A DNA stretch of 64,000 bases, from positions 124,001 through 188,000 of the forward strand of contig NC_007643.1 in NCBI RefSeq assembly GCF_000013085.1. The letters run 5' to 3'. A model generated the notes under the pieces. It saw only the letters and a list, made by a program, of their open reading frames with translations, made no database searches and was not told the DNA's origin. The position numbers and the translations under genes are program-made. Positions 24,621 through 34,725 of the stretch are shown here, piece by piece (position 1 is the stretch's first letter; every line of letters starts with the position of its first letter). This DNA is from Rhodospirillum rubrum ATCC 11170 (GTDB taxonomy: Bacteria > Pseudomonadota > Alphaproteobacteria > Rhodospirillales > Rhodospirillaceae).

Positions 24621-25820
24621 CTATTCTGTGGCCGGGTTTCGCCTGCTCAAGCGCAGCACCAGATAGCCGATGACGCCCGAGAGCAGGGACCCGCTCAGCA
24701 CGCCCAAACGCACCTCGGTGCCAAAATCGGCGGCCAGCGGATCGCTGGTCTCGAAGGCCAGGGTGCCGATGAACAGGCTCATGGTGAAGCCGACCCCGGT
24801 GATCAGGGCCACGCCATACAGATCGCGCCAGCGCGCCCCCTGGGGCATCGGGGCAAGGCCGCTGCGGATCGCCAGCCAGGAAAACCCGAAGACGCCGATT
24901 TGTTTGCCAAGAAACAGCCCGAGCACGATGCCAAGGGGCACCGGGGCGAGCAGGGCCGAAGGGGGGAGGCCGGCCAGCGACACCCCGGCATTGGCGAAGG
25001 CGAAGAGGGGCAAGATGGCATAGGTGACCCAGGGGTGCAGGCCGTGTTCCAAGCGCTCCAACGGCTTGTCGGCGCTGGCGCTTTCATCGTCCGTCGCGCC
25101 CAAGGGAATGGTCAGGGCGAGAACGACGCCAGCCAGGGTGGCATGGACGCCCGATTTCAGCACGCAGACCCACAGCACGACCCCGATCAGCAGATAGGGC
25201 CACAGGCGGCGCTGACCCGACAGATTAAGGCCGATTAACAAGGCGAGGCATGCGGCAGCCAGCAGCAGGGCGAGCGGCGACAGGCTTGCCGTATAGAAGA
25301 ACGCGATGATCAAAATAGCGCCGAGGTCGTCGATGATCGCCAGGGCGGTCAGGAAGATCTTGAGCGAGATCGGCACCCGTGGACCGAGCAGCGTCAGGAT
25401 GCCAAGGGCGAAGGCGATGTCGGTGGCCGCCGGAATGGCCCAGCCGCGCAGGGCGAAGGCATCGCCCCAGGTCAGGCTGGCATAGATCAGGGCGGGCACC
25501 ACCATGCCGCCCACGGCGGCGACGGCCGGCAGGGCGGCCAGACGCGGGGTCGATAATTCGCCCCCCCTCACCTCGCGTTTGATCTCCAGCCCGACCAGCA
25601 GGAAAAAGACCGCCATCAAGCCGTCGTTGATCCACAGCAGCAGGGGCTTTTCCAGCAGCCAGGGGCCATAGCCGATGACGAAGGGCGTTTGAAAGACCTG
25701 CTCATAGAGCGCCGCCGCCGGCGAATTGGCCGCGATCAGGGCAAGGACCGCCGCGCCGACCAGGATAACCCCGGCGGCGATATCAAGACGCAGAAAGGAA
25801 ACGATGGCTTGCAAAGGCAT
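24621..25820 (-). CDS. nhaA: Na+/H+ antiporter NhaA
   Basis: 399 residues, normal for the family, with about 12 membrane helices. The transport motif is intact: ATDIAFALGIL and the ion-binding Asp pair in ALAIIDDLGAI; EIKREVRGGELS near residue 80 is the conserved cytoplasmic loop. NhaA exchanges sodium for protons across the inner membrane and protects against salt and alkaline stress. It converges on the ABC exporter operon with a 9-base gap. No nhaR-type regulator is next to it. Confidence 0.96.
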   Translation of the reverse strand: MPLQAIVSFLRLDIAAGVILVGAAVLALIAANSPAAALYEQVFQTPFVIGYGPWLLEKPLLLWINDGLMAVFFLLVGLEIKREVRGGELSTPRLAALPAVAAVGGMVVPALIYASLTWGDAFALRGWAIPAATDIAFALGILTLLGPRVPISLKIFLTALAIIDDLGAILIIAFFYTASLSPLALLLAAACLALLIGLNLSGQRRLWPYLLIGVVLWVCVLKSGVHATLAGVVLALTIPLGATDDESASADKPLERLEHGLHPWVTYAILPLFAFANAGVSLAGLPPSALLAPVPLGIVLGLFLGKQIGVFGFSWLAIRSGLAPMPQGARWRDLYGVALITGVGFTMSLFIGTLAFETSDPLAADFGTEVRLGVLSGSLLSGVIGYLVLRLSRRNPATE

Positions 25821-25920
25821 GGGCGCTCCGTCGGGCCGGCGATAGGATGAACGGGGGCGGGGCGGAAGAGGTACCCGTCAAATAAGGTCCAAGGTGGGAC
25901 GGGGCAAGCCGAAAGGGCGG

Positions 25921-27187
25921 TTAAGGGCACCCCTCGGGCCTTAGAACGCCGCCCGGGCTCGCCGGGCAGGGGCTGGGGCAGGGGGCGGCGGTCAGCGCCC
26001 CCAGGCGAAAGGTGCTGCCCTCGCCCGGTCGCGTCGCGCCCTGGCCGTCTTCGACCAGCAAGGGGGTCAAGATCAGTTCATCGAAGGTCTGTCCGCCAAA
26101 GCCGATGGCGGGAAAGCGCGCCTGGGATCCGTCCGCCGACTCGGCGCAGGCCCGCAAAGTCACCTCGCCGATCGTGGCGCCGGCGCGCCGCGCCTTCAGG
26201 CTCGCCCCCTCCAGCCAGGCCACGGCGCAGCCGCCGCTGTCATCGGCGGGGCCCAGGCAGGCCAGCCCCCAGGGATCATGGGCGCGGCGCCAGCCATAAT
26301 CGACCCGACGCTCGGCCTCGAAGCCCGAGAGTGTTAGGGCGAGCCGGGCCCGGGGCAGGGTGTAGCGCACGATCAGACGGCGCGGCGTGCCATCGGCGTC
26401 GATGCCCAGGGCGCCGGCCTCGAAGGGATCGGACAGATCGCTGAGCGGCGGGGCGGTGGTGGTCACGCCCAGGCCACGATCGCCGCCGGCGCCGGGCGCA
26501 TCGGCGGCCAGGGTGCCGCCCTCGCCGTGGATCTCCTGGCCGTCAAGGGCGAGGCGAGTGGCGCCGCTGTCTTGGGAGCCATCGGCCAGAGTCCGCCAGA
26601 CGATCGGGGTTTGCGCGGCCAGGGCGTCGACGGTGGTTGGCAGGGCCAGCGCTCCGGCCGGGGCCGCTGGCGCCGGGGGACATCCCATCATCGTGCGCAA
26701 AAGCCCGCTTGCCACCCCCTGGCCGGTCGCCGCCGCGCCGACGATGACCAGGGCCGGGCGGTCGCGCAGGCGCAACGCCTCGGCCGGAAGCGGGCCGTCG
26801 CAGGCCAGGGCGGTGGGCAAGGTGGCGCCGGGGCTGACCTCATAGACCAGCCGTCCACCCCGGCCATCGCGCGCGGCGCTCAGTGGCAGGCCCAAATCGG
26901 CCCAGGGCAAAGCGCCCGAGGGGGCCGCGCAAGGTCCCGCCCGGCTGTCGGCGCGGCCATCGCCATCACCATCGGGGCAGGGCAGACGCTGGTGAACCCG
27001 GGCGAAAACCGCCAAGGACTCGATGGCGCGGCCGGGCAGAAGCCGGGCTTCCACGGCCTTGCGCTGCTGGCCGGCGGGGCCGCCCGCCAGCAAAAGCGCC
27101 CAGCCGGCCAGCCCGATCAGGGCGAGGGCGGCGGTCAGGTCCAGCAGGGCGAAGCCGGGGCGCGGCGGCGATCGTAAAAAGAAGCAT
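25921..27187 (-). CDS. Minor prepilin-like protein, LPCP type, start out of frame
   Basis: The frame encodes about 420 residues beginning SPPRPG-FALLDLTAALALIGL, a prepilin N-terminus (Gly, Phe, Leu, Asp in place of Glu5, then a helix), then RLPCPDGDGDG and ALPWADLGLP, the same boxes as the protein at 17370. The large remaining domain (six or more Cys) is unrecognised. No ATG, GTG or TTG occurs in frame between the prepilin leader and the tRNA gene upstream. An ATG at 27185-27187 is in another frame; removing one base from the run of five A (27176-27180) would join it to the leader as MLLLRSPPRPG. So either the sequence has an indel here, the gene is damaged, or slippage is used. The end coordinate assumes this ATG. 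Confidence 0.6.
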
Positions 27188-27240
27188 TCTTTCCGCTTGG
27201 CGCGCGCGCGGCGATGGGGTAGGTTCCCCGTCCTTCCCGC

Positions 27241-27317
<77 letters not shown>

Positions 27318-27453
27318 TTTTCCCCTCCCCCTCCCGCCCGGCCCTTGTGGCCAATGCGCCGCTCTCTTGCCAAAAGATAGCGGTGGGCTCGGTTTGGGGC
27401 GAGGAAAAGGCCCGTCTCTTGCGGGTTTGCGCCAGGGCGCCCCCGCTGGCGGG

Positions 27454-28929
27454 TTAGCTTAGCGAGGCGAGAAGGGCGTGGATATCGCCCAGACGGGCGC
27501 GCTGGCTTCTTACTTTTTCCTGGATGACTCCGACGGCCTGGACCGAGGTATCGATCATGCGACCGATGTCTTCAAAGGCCGCGACCACGCCTTGACCCTG
27601 GGCGCTGGCGCTGCTCATGACGGTGCCGGAGGCGTCGATGCGGCCGGTGATCTCGTTGGAGGTGCTGTGGGTTCGCGTCGAAAGCGTCCGAACCTCGCTG
27701 GCCACCACATTGAAGCCCGCCCCATGCTCGCCGGCGCGGGCGGCCTCAATGGCGGCGTTGAGGGCCAGAAGATTGGTTTGCTGGGCGATCTGCTGAATGC
27801 TGTTGACCAGGCCGCGAATCTGATCGGTGGCGCTGGCCATCTGCTCCAGGGTGGTCGCCAGATGAAGGATCTGGTCCTGGCCCGTGGCTGCGGCCTCGCG
27901 GGTCTGGCCGGCCTGACCGCTGGCGGCCTGGGCGGCATCGATCACCGAGTCGATGTCGCTTTCAATGCCCGCCAGGGCCTGACCGACCCGTGAGAGGATT
28001 TCCACCTTGTCGTTTTCCAGCCGGCGCTGGGTTTCCTCGGCCCGCATCACCGCATCGACGTTGATCAGCGATCCGCAGGCGCGCAAAGGATTTCCGGCGC
28101 GATCGCGCAGGCAGCCGCCGGTGGCGCGGAACCAGCGATAAGATCCGTTCCGAACCTTGCAGCGATAGGTCACGTCATAGCCGGTGCGGCCGCTGCGATC
28201 GGTCAAAAGCGCGCCGAAGGCGGCGAAGGTCGGGCCGACGTCGTCGGGATGCAGGCGGTCCGACCACGAACGGACCACGTCGGGAAACTCGGCCTCGCTT
28301 TCAAAACCCAGCAGGTGGCGAAACTCGGGCGACCACGTCCAGCGGCTTTGCGGGTGCATGGCGTCGCCGTTGTGGAGCACGGCATCCCACAGGCCAACGC
28401 CGGCGTGGTGGCTGAGAATGCGCATGCGTTCGGCCATGTCGGCCTGCTCGTGGACATCGGTCAGCGATCCGCAGGCGCGCAAAGGCTTGCCGGCGGCATC
28501 GCGCAGGCAGCCGCCGGTGGCGCGGAACCAGCGGTAGGCGCCATCGCGCATCTTCAGACGATAGGTCACGTCATAACCGGTGCGGCCGGTGGTGTCCGAC
28601 AGCAGGGCGCCAAAGGCCTCGAAGGTCGAAGCGGCATCCTCGGGATGCAGGCGGTCGGCCCAGGAGCCGACGACATTGGGGAACTCCGTCTCGCTCTTGA
28701 AGCCGACCAGCCGGCGGAATTCGGCCGACCACGTCCAGCGGCTTTGGGCGTGAAGGGGATCGCCCTCGTGGATCACCGCATCCCACAATCCGACGCCGGC
28801 ATTGCCGTCAAGAACCGCGTGGAGTTCGGCCAGATCGGCGCTATCGGCCTTGAGCCGGGCGAACTTCTGTTCAAGGCTGTGGGCGGCGGCGGCATCCTGG
28901 GGGCGCTTGGACTGGAAAAAATCGAACAT
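27454..28929 (-). CDS. Cytoplasmic chemoreceptor with duplicated PAS domains
   Basis: 491 residues, no membrane segment. Two PAS_3-like domains, about residues 45-160 and 176-290, are nearly the same sequence: both contain [28 protein letters not shown] and [13 protein letters not shown]. The duplication is recent-looking also at DNA level. After a coiled coil the short signalling domain has [28 protein letters not shown] near residues 375-400, as in Aer-like or McpB-type receptors. The ligand may be a flavin or none. The receptor would act in a soluble or membrane-associated array. Its start lacks a strong ribosome-binding site; ATG 28929 fits the family. Confidence 0.88.
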   Translation of the reverse strand: MFDFFQSKRPQDAAAAHSLEQKFARLKADSADLAELHAVLDGNAGVGLWDAVIHEGDPLHAQSRWTWSAEFRRLVGFKSETEFPNVVGSWADRLHPEDAASTFEAFGALLSDTTGRTGYDVTYRLKMRDGAYRWFRATGGCLRDAAGKPLRACGSLTDVHEQADMAERMRILSHHAGVGLWDAVLHNGDAMHPQSRWTWSPEFRHLLGFESEAEFPDVVRSWSDRLHPDDVGPTFAAFGALLTDRSGRTGYDVTYRCKVRNGSYRWFRATGGCLRDRAGNPLRACGSLINVDAVMRAEETQRRLENDKVEILSRVGQALAGIESDIDSVIDAAQAASGQAGQTREAAATGQDQILHLATTLEQMASATDQIRGLVNSIQQIAQQTNLLALNAAIEAARAGEHGAGFNVVASEVRTLSTRTHSTSNEITGRIDASGTVMSSASAQGQGVVAAFEDIGRMIDTSVQAVGVIQEKVRSQRARLGDIHALLASLS

Positions 28930-29175
28930 GACGGGTCCTATCGGGGGAGGGGTGGGGCCCGCTTGAAGAAAACCTGCCGGCTTGAGGCGAGATATGGAGA
29001 AAATCCCCGGGGGTCACAATATAACCAACGGTAGGAGTGAGATACTTCGGGGGAAATAGGACCCCACCTATCCCCTTCCGTCGATCTTCGGCCGAAAGGG
29101 GATGAAGCTCGGCTTTGGGATCTTCGGTCAACCATGGTATCTTGAACTGTAGTCACCCTGCGGAAGGACCGGGGT

Positions 29176-30189
29176 ATGAGCGACGACGAGCTTTTGTTCG
29201 CCGAGGAAGACCCCTCCGATAACGTCGGCGAGGGCATCGGTCGGGCGCCCTGGGTCATCCTGGTGGTCGATGATGACACCGAGGTTCATGCGCTTAGCCG
29301 ACTGCTTTTGTCGGAGATCGAATTCAAGGGCCGGCGGGTCGCGATGTATTCGGCCTATTCGGCGGCGGAAGCCCGGGCCATGCTGGGGCGGATCGACGAT
29401 GTGGCCGTCATCTTGCTTGATGTCGTGATGGAAACCGACGATGCCGGTTTGAAACTGGTGCGGACCATTCGCGAGACCATGAACAATCGCGATGTGCGGA
29501 TCATTCTACGCACCGGACAGCCGGGACAGGCGCCCGAACGCGAGGTGATCGAGACCTATGACATCAACGACTACAAAAGCAAAACCGAGCTGACGGCGCA
29601 AAAACTGCACACCGCCCTGGTGGCGGCGCTGCGCGCCTATGACGACATCATGGCCCTGGTGCTGTCACGCCAGGGGTTGCGCAAGATCCTCGATGCCGCC
29701 GCCTCGCTGTATCGTCAGCGCTCGATGGAGTTGTTCGCCGCCGGGGTGCTGACCCAGATCAACGCCCTTCTTGGTGGCGACCGCGACGGCATCCTCTGCG
29801 TTCAGAGCCGCAAAGAGCAGGCGGACGAGGACGACCCGGCGGGGGCGATGGTGGTTCTGGCGGCGTCGGGGGCTTATGAGCGGTTGGTCGGCAAAAGGGT
29901 GGACGAGCTTCCCGAATCGCCCGTGATCAGTCTGATCCGCGAAGCCGCGGCAAGCCGGACCTCGCGCCATGGCTCCCATGCCTCGGCGCTTTACATGCCG
30001 ACCGGCGATGGTCGCGAGACCGTGGTCTTTTTGCATGCCGCCGAACCGCTCAAGGCCCAGGATCGGGCGTTGATGCAGTTGTTTTGCGACAATATCTCGG
30101 CCGGCTTTGACACCGTTTGCGAGATCGACGACCTGAGGCGTGAAAACGTCCGGCTGCGCGCCCGGCTGGGCGAGGCCAAGGCTCCCTGA
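29176..30189 (+). CDS. Response regulator with DUF3369 domain, no output domain
   Basis: 337 residues. The receiver domain spans about 26-150: acidic pair DDD at 32-34, phospho-acceptor Asp82 in VILLDVVMETDD, T/S in LRTGQPGQ and the conserved lysine in DYKSKTELT. The DUF3369 module follows (ILDAAASLYRQRSMELFAAGVLTQI, then FLHAAEPLKAQDRALMQLFCDNIS). In many bacteria this pair is followed by HD-GYP, GGDEF or kinase domains; here the protein stops after a short coiled segment. It sits alone on the plus strand, next to the PAS chemoreceptor read the other way. Confidence 0.88.
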   Translation: MSDDELLFAEEDPSDNVGEGIGRAPWVILVVDDDTEVHALSRLLLSEIEFKGRRVAMYSAYSAAEARAMLGRIDDVAVILLDVVMETDDAGLKLVRTIRETMNNRDVRIILRTGQPGQAPEREVIETYDINDYKSKTELTAQKLHTALVAALRAYDDIMALVLSRQGLRKILDAAASLYRQRSMELFAAGVLTQINALLGGDRDGILCVQSRKEQADEDDPAGAMVVLAASGAYERLVGKRVDELPESPVISLIREAAASRTSRHGSHASALYMPTGDGRETVVFLHAAEPLKAQDRALMQLFCDNISAGFDTVCEIDDLRRENVRLRARLGEAKAP

Positions 30190-30208
30190 CCCGGAGTGGG
30201 GCTTGGGC

Positions 30209-31795
30209 TCAATAGGTCGCCAGCCAGCGTTCCACCAGATCGCGCTCCAACGCCCGGGCGCGGCCCAGCCAGCCGCGGGCGGCGGCGATCGCCCGCCCGT
30301 CGTGGTGAAGATTGGCCTCGTCGAAGGTGCGGCGCTTGTCGAGGTCGTTGGCGAAGAACGAGAAGGCGAGCAAGTGTCCCGAGCGCGGCACGATATAACC
30401 GGCCAGCCCCCGCCCGTAATACACGGTTCCCGTCTTGGCCCAGACCGGCAGGCGGCCGTCGCGGGTTTCGGGCAGATCGCTGTCATCTTCCAGGCCCCAG
30501 CGCCGCGTTGGCAGCAATCCGGCGTAATCCAGGCCGCTGAAGGCGTGAAGCTGGGCGTAATCAAGGATCGCCGTCATCTGTTCGGGGGTCATTCGGCTGT
30601 CCATGGTCAGGCCTGAATGATTGGCCAGACGGAAAGTCGACCAATCGAGGCCGGGCAGGGTGGCGCGAAACAGCGCCGCCAGGGTTTCGGCGCTTTCGGT
30701 AGGCGCCAGCGCCCGGCCGGTGATCCGCCGGGTGGCGGTCATGCCGATCATCTCGGCGACCAGATTGTTGGAATGTTTGAGCGCCGCCGTCGCCACTTCG
30801 AACAGCGGCGGGCTTTCGCTTAAGCCGATCACCCGGGCGCGCGGCGGGGCGGCCCCGGGTTGGGGCGGCGGCAGGGTCACGCCGTCGCGTTGGGCAAGGG
30901 CGCGGGCGACCTGGGCGACATGGGCGCCCGGATGCTTGACCGGCAGCCACGTGGAGCCCGATCCCTTCCAGGTCGGGGCCAGCACCCAGGATTCCCCCGG
31001 CGTCTGGGGGGGATGGGCCATCGGCGCCAGACCGGCGGTGACAACGGGGGGCGGGGTGTCCTCATAGCGCAGGGCGCCGGCCTTGGTGCTCCAGGGCGGG
31101 TCCTGGGGGCCGGAGACGCGAAAGCGCACGCTGTCGACCGGCGGCACATCGAAGACTTCGCCCATGCGCGGGCCGCCCTTGGGATCCCAGGTCAGCATCA
31201 CCCGGTTGAAATCCAGGGCCAAGGCGCCGAAGCCCGGGTTGTAGGCCAGATCGGCGGGCTGGCTGGGTTCGATCTCGGGGGCGCTGGCGATCAGGGTGTC
31301 ATCATAGAGGAACCGCCCGTCGACCGCGCGGATGCCCGCCGTGCCCAGGCTATCGACCAGGGCGCTCAACCGCCGGCCATCGAGCACCGGATCGCCCCCG
31401 CCCACCAGATAAAGGTCGCCCTTGAGCACGCCGTCAACGACGCTGCCGGTGGAGACCAGCCGGGTTTCCCAGCGGTAGGAGGGGCCGAGAAGCTCGAGGG
31501 CGGCGACGGTCGTCGGCACTTTCGAGACCGAGGCCGGCAGGAACGGCTCCTGGGCGTTATGGGCGCTCAGCCAGCGGCCGGTTTGCAGATCGCGCACGGC
31601 GAAGCCGATTTGATGGGGGGCGAAGCCGTAATGGGCGATCAGTTCGGCGGTCGTCGCCGTCTTCGCCGGGCCGGCCGCCGCCGCCGCTTTCTTGGTGGCC
31701 TCGCGCGCCGCGGCCGGCTGGGCGATCGCCGCCGCCAGCAGGGTGACAAAAACCATCAGGCCGAAGCCAAAGCCTCGCCGGGCCCAAAAAGCCAT
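30209..31795 (-). CDS. dacB: D-alanyl-D-alanine carboxypeptidase/endopeptidase (PBP4, S13)
   Basis: 528 residues from ATG 31795 (MAFWARRGFGFGLMVFVTLLAAA), which gives a good signal peptide; a frame 29 codons longer lacks one. Active-site triad of S13 peptidases is present: SxxK in PASVSKVPTT, SxN in LKHSNNLVAEM and KTG in WAKTGTVYYG. The large insert between SxxK and SxN is typical of PBP4. It trims peptidoglycan cross-links in the periplasm. It ends 19 bases from the convergent DUF3369 gene. Confidence 0.93.
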   Translation of the reverse strand: MAFWARRGFGFGLMVFVTLLAAAIAQPAAAREATKKAAAAAGPAKTATTAELIAHYGFAPHQIGFAVRDLQTGRWLSAHNAQEPFLPASVSKVPTTVAALELLGPSYRWETRLVSTGSVVDGVLKGDLYLVGGGDPVLDGRRLSALVDSLGTAGIRAVDGRFLYDDTLIASAPEIEPSQPADLAYNPGFGALALDFNRVMLTWDPKGGPRMGEVFDVPPVDSVRFRVSGPQDPPWSTKAGALRYEDTPPPVVTAGLAPMAHPPQTPGESWVLAPTWKGSGSTWLPVKHPGAHVAQVARALAQRDGVTLPPPQPGAAPPRARVIGLSESPPLFEVATAALKHSNNLVAEMIGMTATRRITGRALAPTESAETLAALFRATLPGLDWSTFRLANHSGLTMDSRMTPEQMTAILDYAQLHAFSGLDYAGLLPTRRWGLEDDSDLPETRDGRLPVWAKTGTVYYGRGLAGYIVPRSGHLLAFSFFANDLDKRRTFDEANLHHDGRAIAAARGWLGRARALERDLVERWLATY

Positions 31796-32026
31796 TCGTA
31801 TCGTCCTTCGTCGTGTCGTGAGGCCCGAAGCCTCGCACGCCGGCCGACGCTTCTCAAGGGCGCGCATCGGTTTTTCCGTCAACGGGCCTTGGTCCGGGGG
31901 GAGGCGGCTTGGCGTCGATGATCGTTTTGTGACCCCGCGCGCGGTGGCTGGCGGCGACGGGGTGCGCCGCTTATACCCGTGGCGGGGCCCGGTTTTCCAG
32001 GGGCCGTATCATGGGGAGAGGGACCC

Positions 32027-33061
32027 TTGCGCATCACCATCGTCACCGACGCCTGGCATCCCCAGCCCAATGGGGTGGTGCGGGTGGTCGATACCGTTCG
32101 CCAGCGCCTTGAGCATCGCGATCACGAGGTTCAACTTATCGAACCGGGGTTGTTTCGCTGCATGCCCTGTCCGACCTATCCCGAAATTCCCCTGGCCCTG
32201 CTGCCGGCCCGGCCCTTGCGCAAGATGATCGATGAATTCCGTCCCGAAGCCGTTCATATCGCCACGGAAGGTCCCTTGGGGCAGGCGGCGCGCAGCCTGT
32301 GCCTGAAGCGCGGTTGGCCCTTCACCACCGCTTATCACACCAAATTTCCCGAATACATCCACGCCCGCACCCACCTGCCGCTCGACTGGCTCTATACCTT
32401 CATGCGGCGCTTCCACGGGCCGTCGTCGGCGGTGCTCTGCCCCTCGCCCTCGGTGCGTCGGGAATTGGCCGGGCGGGGCTTCGCCAATGCCATCGAGTGG
32501 AGCCACGGCGTCGATACCGCGCTGTTCCGCCCCCAGCCCAAGGACTTCATCGACCTGCCCCGGCCGCTGTTTCTTTATGTCGGGCGGGTTACCGTCGACA
32601 AGAACCTGCCGGCCTTCCTTGATCTCGATCTGCCCGGCAGCAAGCTGGTGATCGGGTCGGGCCCCCAACGCGAGGGGCTGATGCGGCGCTATCCCAAGGC
32701 CCATTTCCACATCGCCTTCGGCGATCAGGAACTGTCGCGCTATTTCGCCGCCGCCGATTGCTTCGTCTTTCCCAGCCGCACCGACACCTTCGGTCTGGTG
32801 ATGCTCGAAGCCCTGGCCTCGGGGGTGCCCGTCGCCGCCTTTCCGGTGACCGGACCGCGCGACGTGATCGGCGCCGCCCCCGTCGGCGTGCTCGACGAGG
32901 ATCTGGCCCGGGCGGCCATGGGGGCCCTGACCCTCGATCCCCTCGCCTGTCGCGCCTATGCCGAGGGGTTTTCCTGGGAGCGGGTGGTTGATGAATTGCT
33001 CCACGCCCTGCGTCCTTTGCCCACCGCCGCCGCCCCCCTTGCCCAGGCGCGCATCGCCTAA
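32027..33061 (+). CDS. Glycosyltransferase, GT4 family
   Basis: 344 residues from a TTG start (LRITIVTDAWHPQPNG) with GGGGAGAGGGA 7 bases upstream; the longer GTG frame at 31979 has no family-like sequence. N-terminal half TDAWHPQPNGVVRVV; C-terminal nucleotide-sugar site FGDQELSRYFAAADCFVFPS, then TFGLVMLEALASGVPVAAF (EX7E motif). It resembles GDP-mannose- or UDP-sulfoquinovose-dependent glycolipid transferases (MgtA/SqdX type). A typical TDAWHPQ start is common in such enzymes. The nucleotide sugar and acceptor are not determined. No other glycan gene lies beside it. Confidence 0.9.
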   Translation: MRITIVTDAWHPQPNGVVRVVDTVRQRLEHRDHEVQLIEPGLFRCMPCPTYPEIPLALLPARPLRKMIDEFRPEAVHIATEGPLGQAARSLCLKRGWPFTTAYHTKFPEYIHARTHLPLDWLYTFMRRFHGPSSAVLCPSPSVRRELAGRGFANAIEWSHGVDTALFRPQPKDFIDLPRPLFLYVGRVTVDKNLPAFLDLDLPGSKLVIGSGPQREGLMRRYPKAHFHIAFGDQELSRYFAAADCFVFPSRTDTFGLVMLEALASGVPVAAFPVTGPRDVIGAAPVGVLDEDLARAAMGALTLDPLACRAYAEGFSWERVVDELLHALRPLPTAAAPLAQARIA

Positions 33062-33178
33062 AGGGTCGGCCGAGCGCGATTGCGCCCGCGGCCCTGCGCG
33101 GACCCTCTTGGGCTCGCGGAAAACTCGGCCTATGGTGGGATGGGTGTTTTGGATCCAAACCGCAGGAAAGGACTGACC

Positions 33179-34666
33179 ATGCCCGAGGGTACCACGAGGA
33201 TCGCCGCGCTCGACATCGTGCGTGAGGCCGGTCTGCTCAAGGACAAGGCCTATATCGACGGCGCCTGGGTCGGCGCCGACGACGGCGGTGATTTCCCCGT
33301 GCTCGATCCGGCGACCGGCCGTGAGATCGGCCGCGTTCCCAATATGGGCGCGGCTGAAACCCGCCGGGCCATCGATGCCGCCGCCGCCGCTTGGCCTGCC
33401 TGGCGGGCGCGCACCGCCAAGGATCGCGCCGCCGTCTTGCGCCGCTGGTACGGCCTGATCATGGACAACCAGGAAGCCCTGGCCGTGCTGATGACCGCCG
33501 AGCAGGGCAAGCCGCTGGGCGAGGCCCGGGGCGAAATCGCCTATGGCGCCAGCTTCGTTGAATGGTTCGCCGAAGAGGGCAAGCGGCTTTACGGCGAGGT
33601 CGTGCCCGCCCATGGCACCGACAAGCGCATCCTGACCCTGCGCGAGCCGATCGGCGTGGTCGCCGCCATCACCCCTTGGAACTTCCCCAGCGCCATGATC
33701 ACCCGCAAGGTGGCCCCGGCCCTGGCGGCGGGCTGTCCGGTGGTGCTCAAGCCGGCCGAGGATACGCCGCTGTCGGCGCTGGCCCTGGTGGAACTGGCCG
33801 AGCGGGCCGGCCTGCCCAAGGGGCTGATCAATGTCGTGACCACCCATGAGGCCAAGGCGGTGGGCGGCGAGATGACCGCCAATCCGATCGTGCGCAAGCT
33901 GTCGTTCACCGGCTCGACCGAGGTCGGCAAGATCCTGATGGCCCAATGCGCCGGAACGGTGAAGAAGGTCTCGCTTGAACTGGGCGGCAATGCCCCGTTC
34001 ATCGTTTTCGACGATGCCGATCTCGAGGCGGCGGTGGCCGGGGCGATCGCCTCGAAGTACCGCAACGCCGGGCAGACCTGCGTCTGCGCCAACCGGCTTT
34101 ACGTCCAAGAGGGCATCTACGAGGCCTTCACCGAGAAGCTCAAGGCCAAGGTCGAAGCGATGCGCGTCGGCCCGGCGCTCGAGGGCGATGTTCAGCAGGG
34201 GCCGCTGATCAACAAGAAGGGCCTCGACAAGGTCGATGGGTTGGTTCGCGACGCCTTGGACAAAGGGGCGACGGCGGTTCTCGGCGGCAAGGTCCATGCC
34301 CTGGGCGGCACCTTCTATGAGCCGACGATCCTGACCGGGGTGACCGCCGCCATGCGGATGGCCACCGAGGAGATCTTCGGGCCGGTGGCGCCGCTCTATC
34401 GCTTCTCGACCGAGGCCGAGGCGATCGCTTTGGCCAATGCCACCCGGTTCGGTCTGGCCGCTTATTTCTATACCCGCGATATCGGTCGAGTCTGGCGGGT
34501 GGCCGAGGGGCTAGAATACGGCATCGTCGGCATCAACGAGGGGATCATCTCGACCGAATCGGCGCCCTTTGGCGGGGTCAAGGAATCGGGCATCGGCCGC
34601 GAAGGCTCGCGCCACGGCATCGATGACTTCGTCGAGATCAAATATCTGTGCATGGGCGGGATCTGA
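33179..34666 (+). CDS. gabD: Succinate-semialdehyde dehydrogenase
   Basis: 495 residues. Aldehyde dehydrogenase fold with ITPWNFPSAMITRK, FTGSTEVGK, general base Glu267 in LELGGNAPF and nucleophile Cys301 in GQTCVCANR; the CVC pair is typical of GabD enzymes. It oxidises succinate semialdehyde to succinate with NAD(P)+, closing the GABA shunt. I use the ATG at 33179, preceded by CAGGAAAGGA. No gabT is adjacent; the next gene is DUF2478, so the partner pathway is not visible here. Confidence 0.92.
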   Translation: MPEGTTRIAALDIVREAGLLKDKAYIDGAWVGADDGGDFPVLDPATGREIGRVPNMGAAETRRAIDAAAAAWPAWRARTAKDRAAVLRRWYGLIMDNQEALAVLMTAEQGKPLGEARGEIAYGASFVEWFAEEGKRLYGEVVPAHGTDKRILTLREPIGVVAAITPWNFPSAMITRKVAPALAAGCPVVLKPAEDTPLSALALVELAERAGLPKGLINVVTTHEAKAVGGEMTANPIVRKLSFTGSTEVGKILMAQCAGTVKKVSLELGGNAPFIVFDDADLEAAVAGAIASKYRNAGQTCVCANRLYVQEGIYEAFTEKLKAKVEAMRVGPALEGDVQQGPLINKKGLDKVDGLVRDALDKGATAVLGGKVHALGGTFYEPTILTGVTAAMRMATEEIFGPVAPLYRFSTEAEAIALANATRFGLAAYFYTRDIGRVWRVAEGLEYGIVGINEGIISTESAPFGGVKESGIGREGSRHGIDDFVEIKYLCMGGI

Positions 34667-34725
34667 AAGCCCGTATTGACGGAAGGGTTGTCGCGGTGTT
34701 CCCCTGACTGAAAGGGGAGACCGCG

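Noticed and set aside
32009-34297. 762-codon frame on the minus strand
   Set aside because: Antisense to the glycosyltransferase and gabD genes, low-complexity product without motifs.
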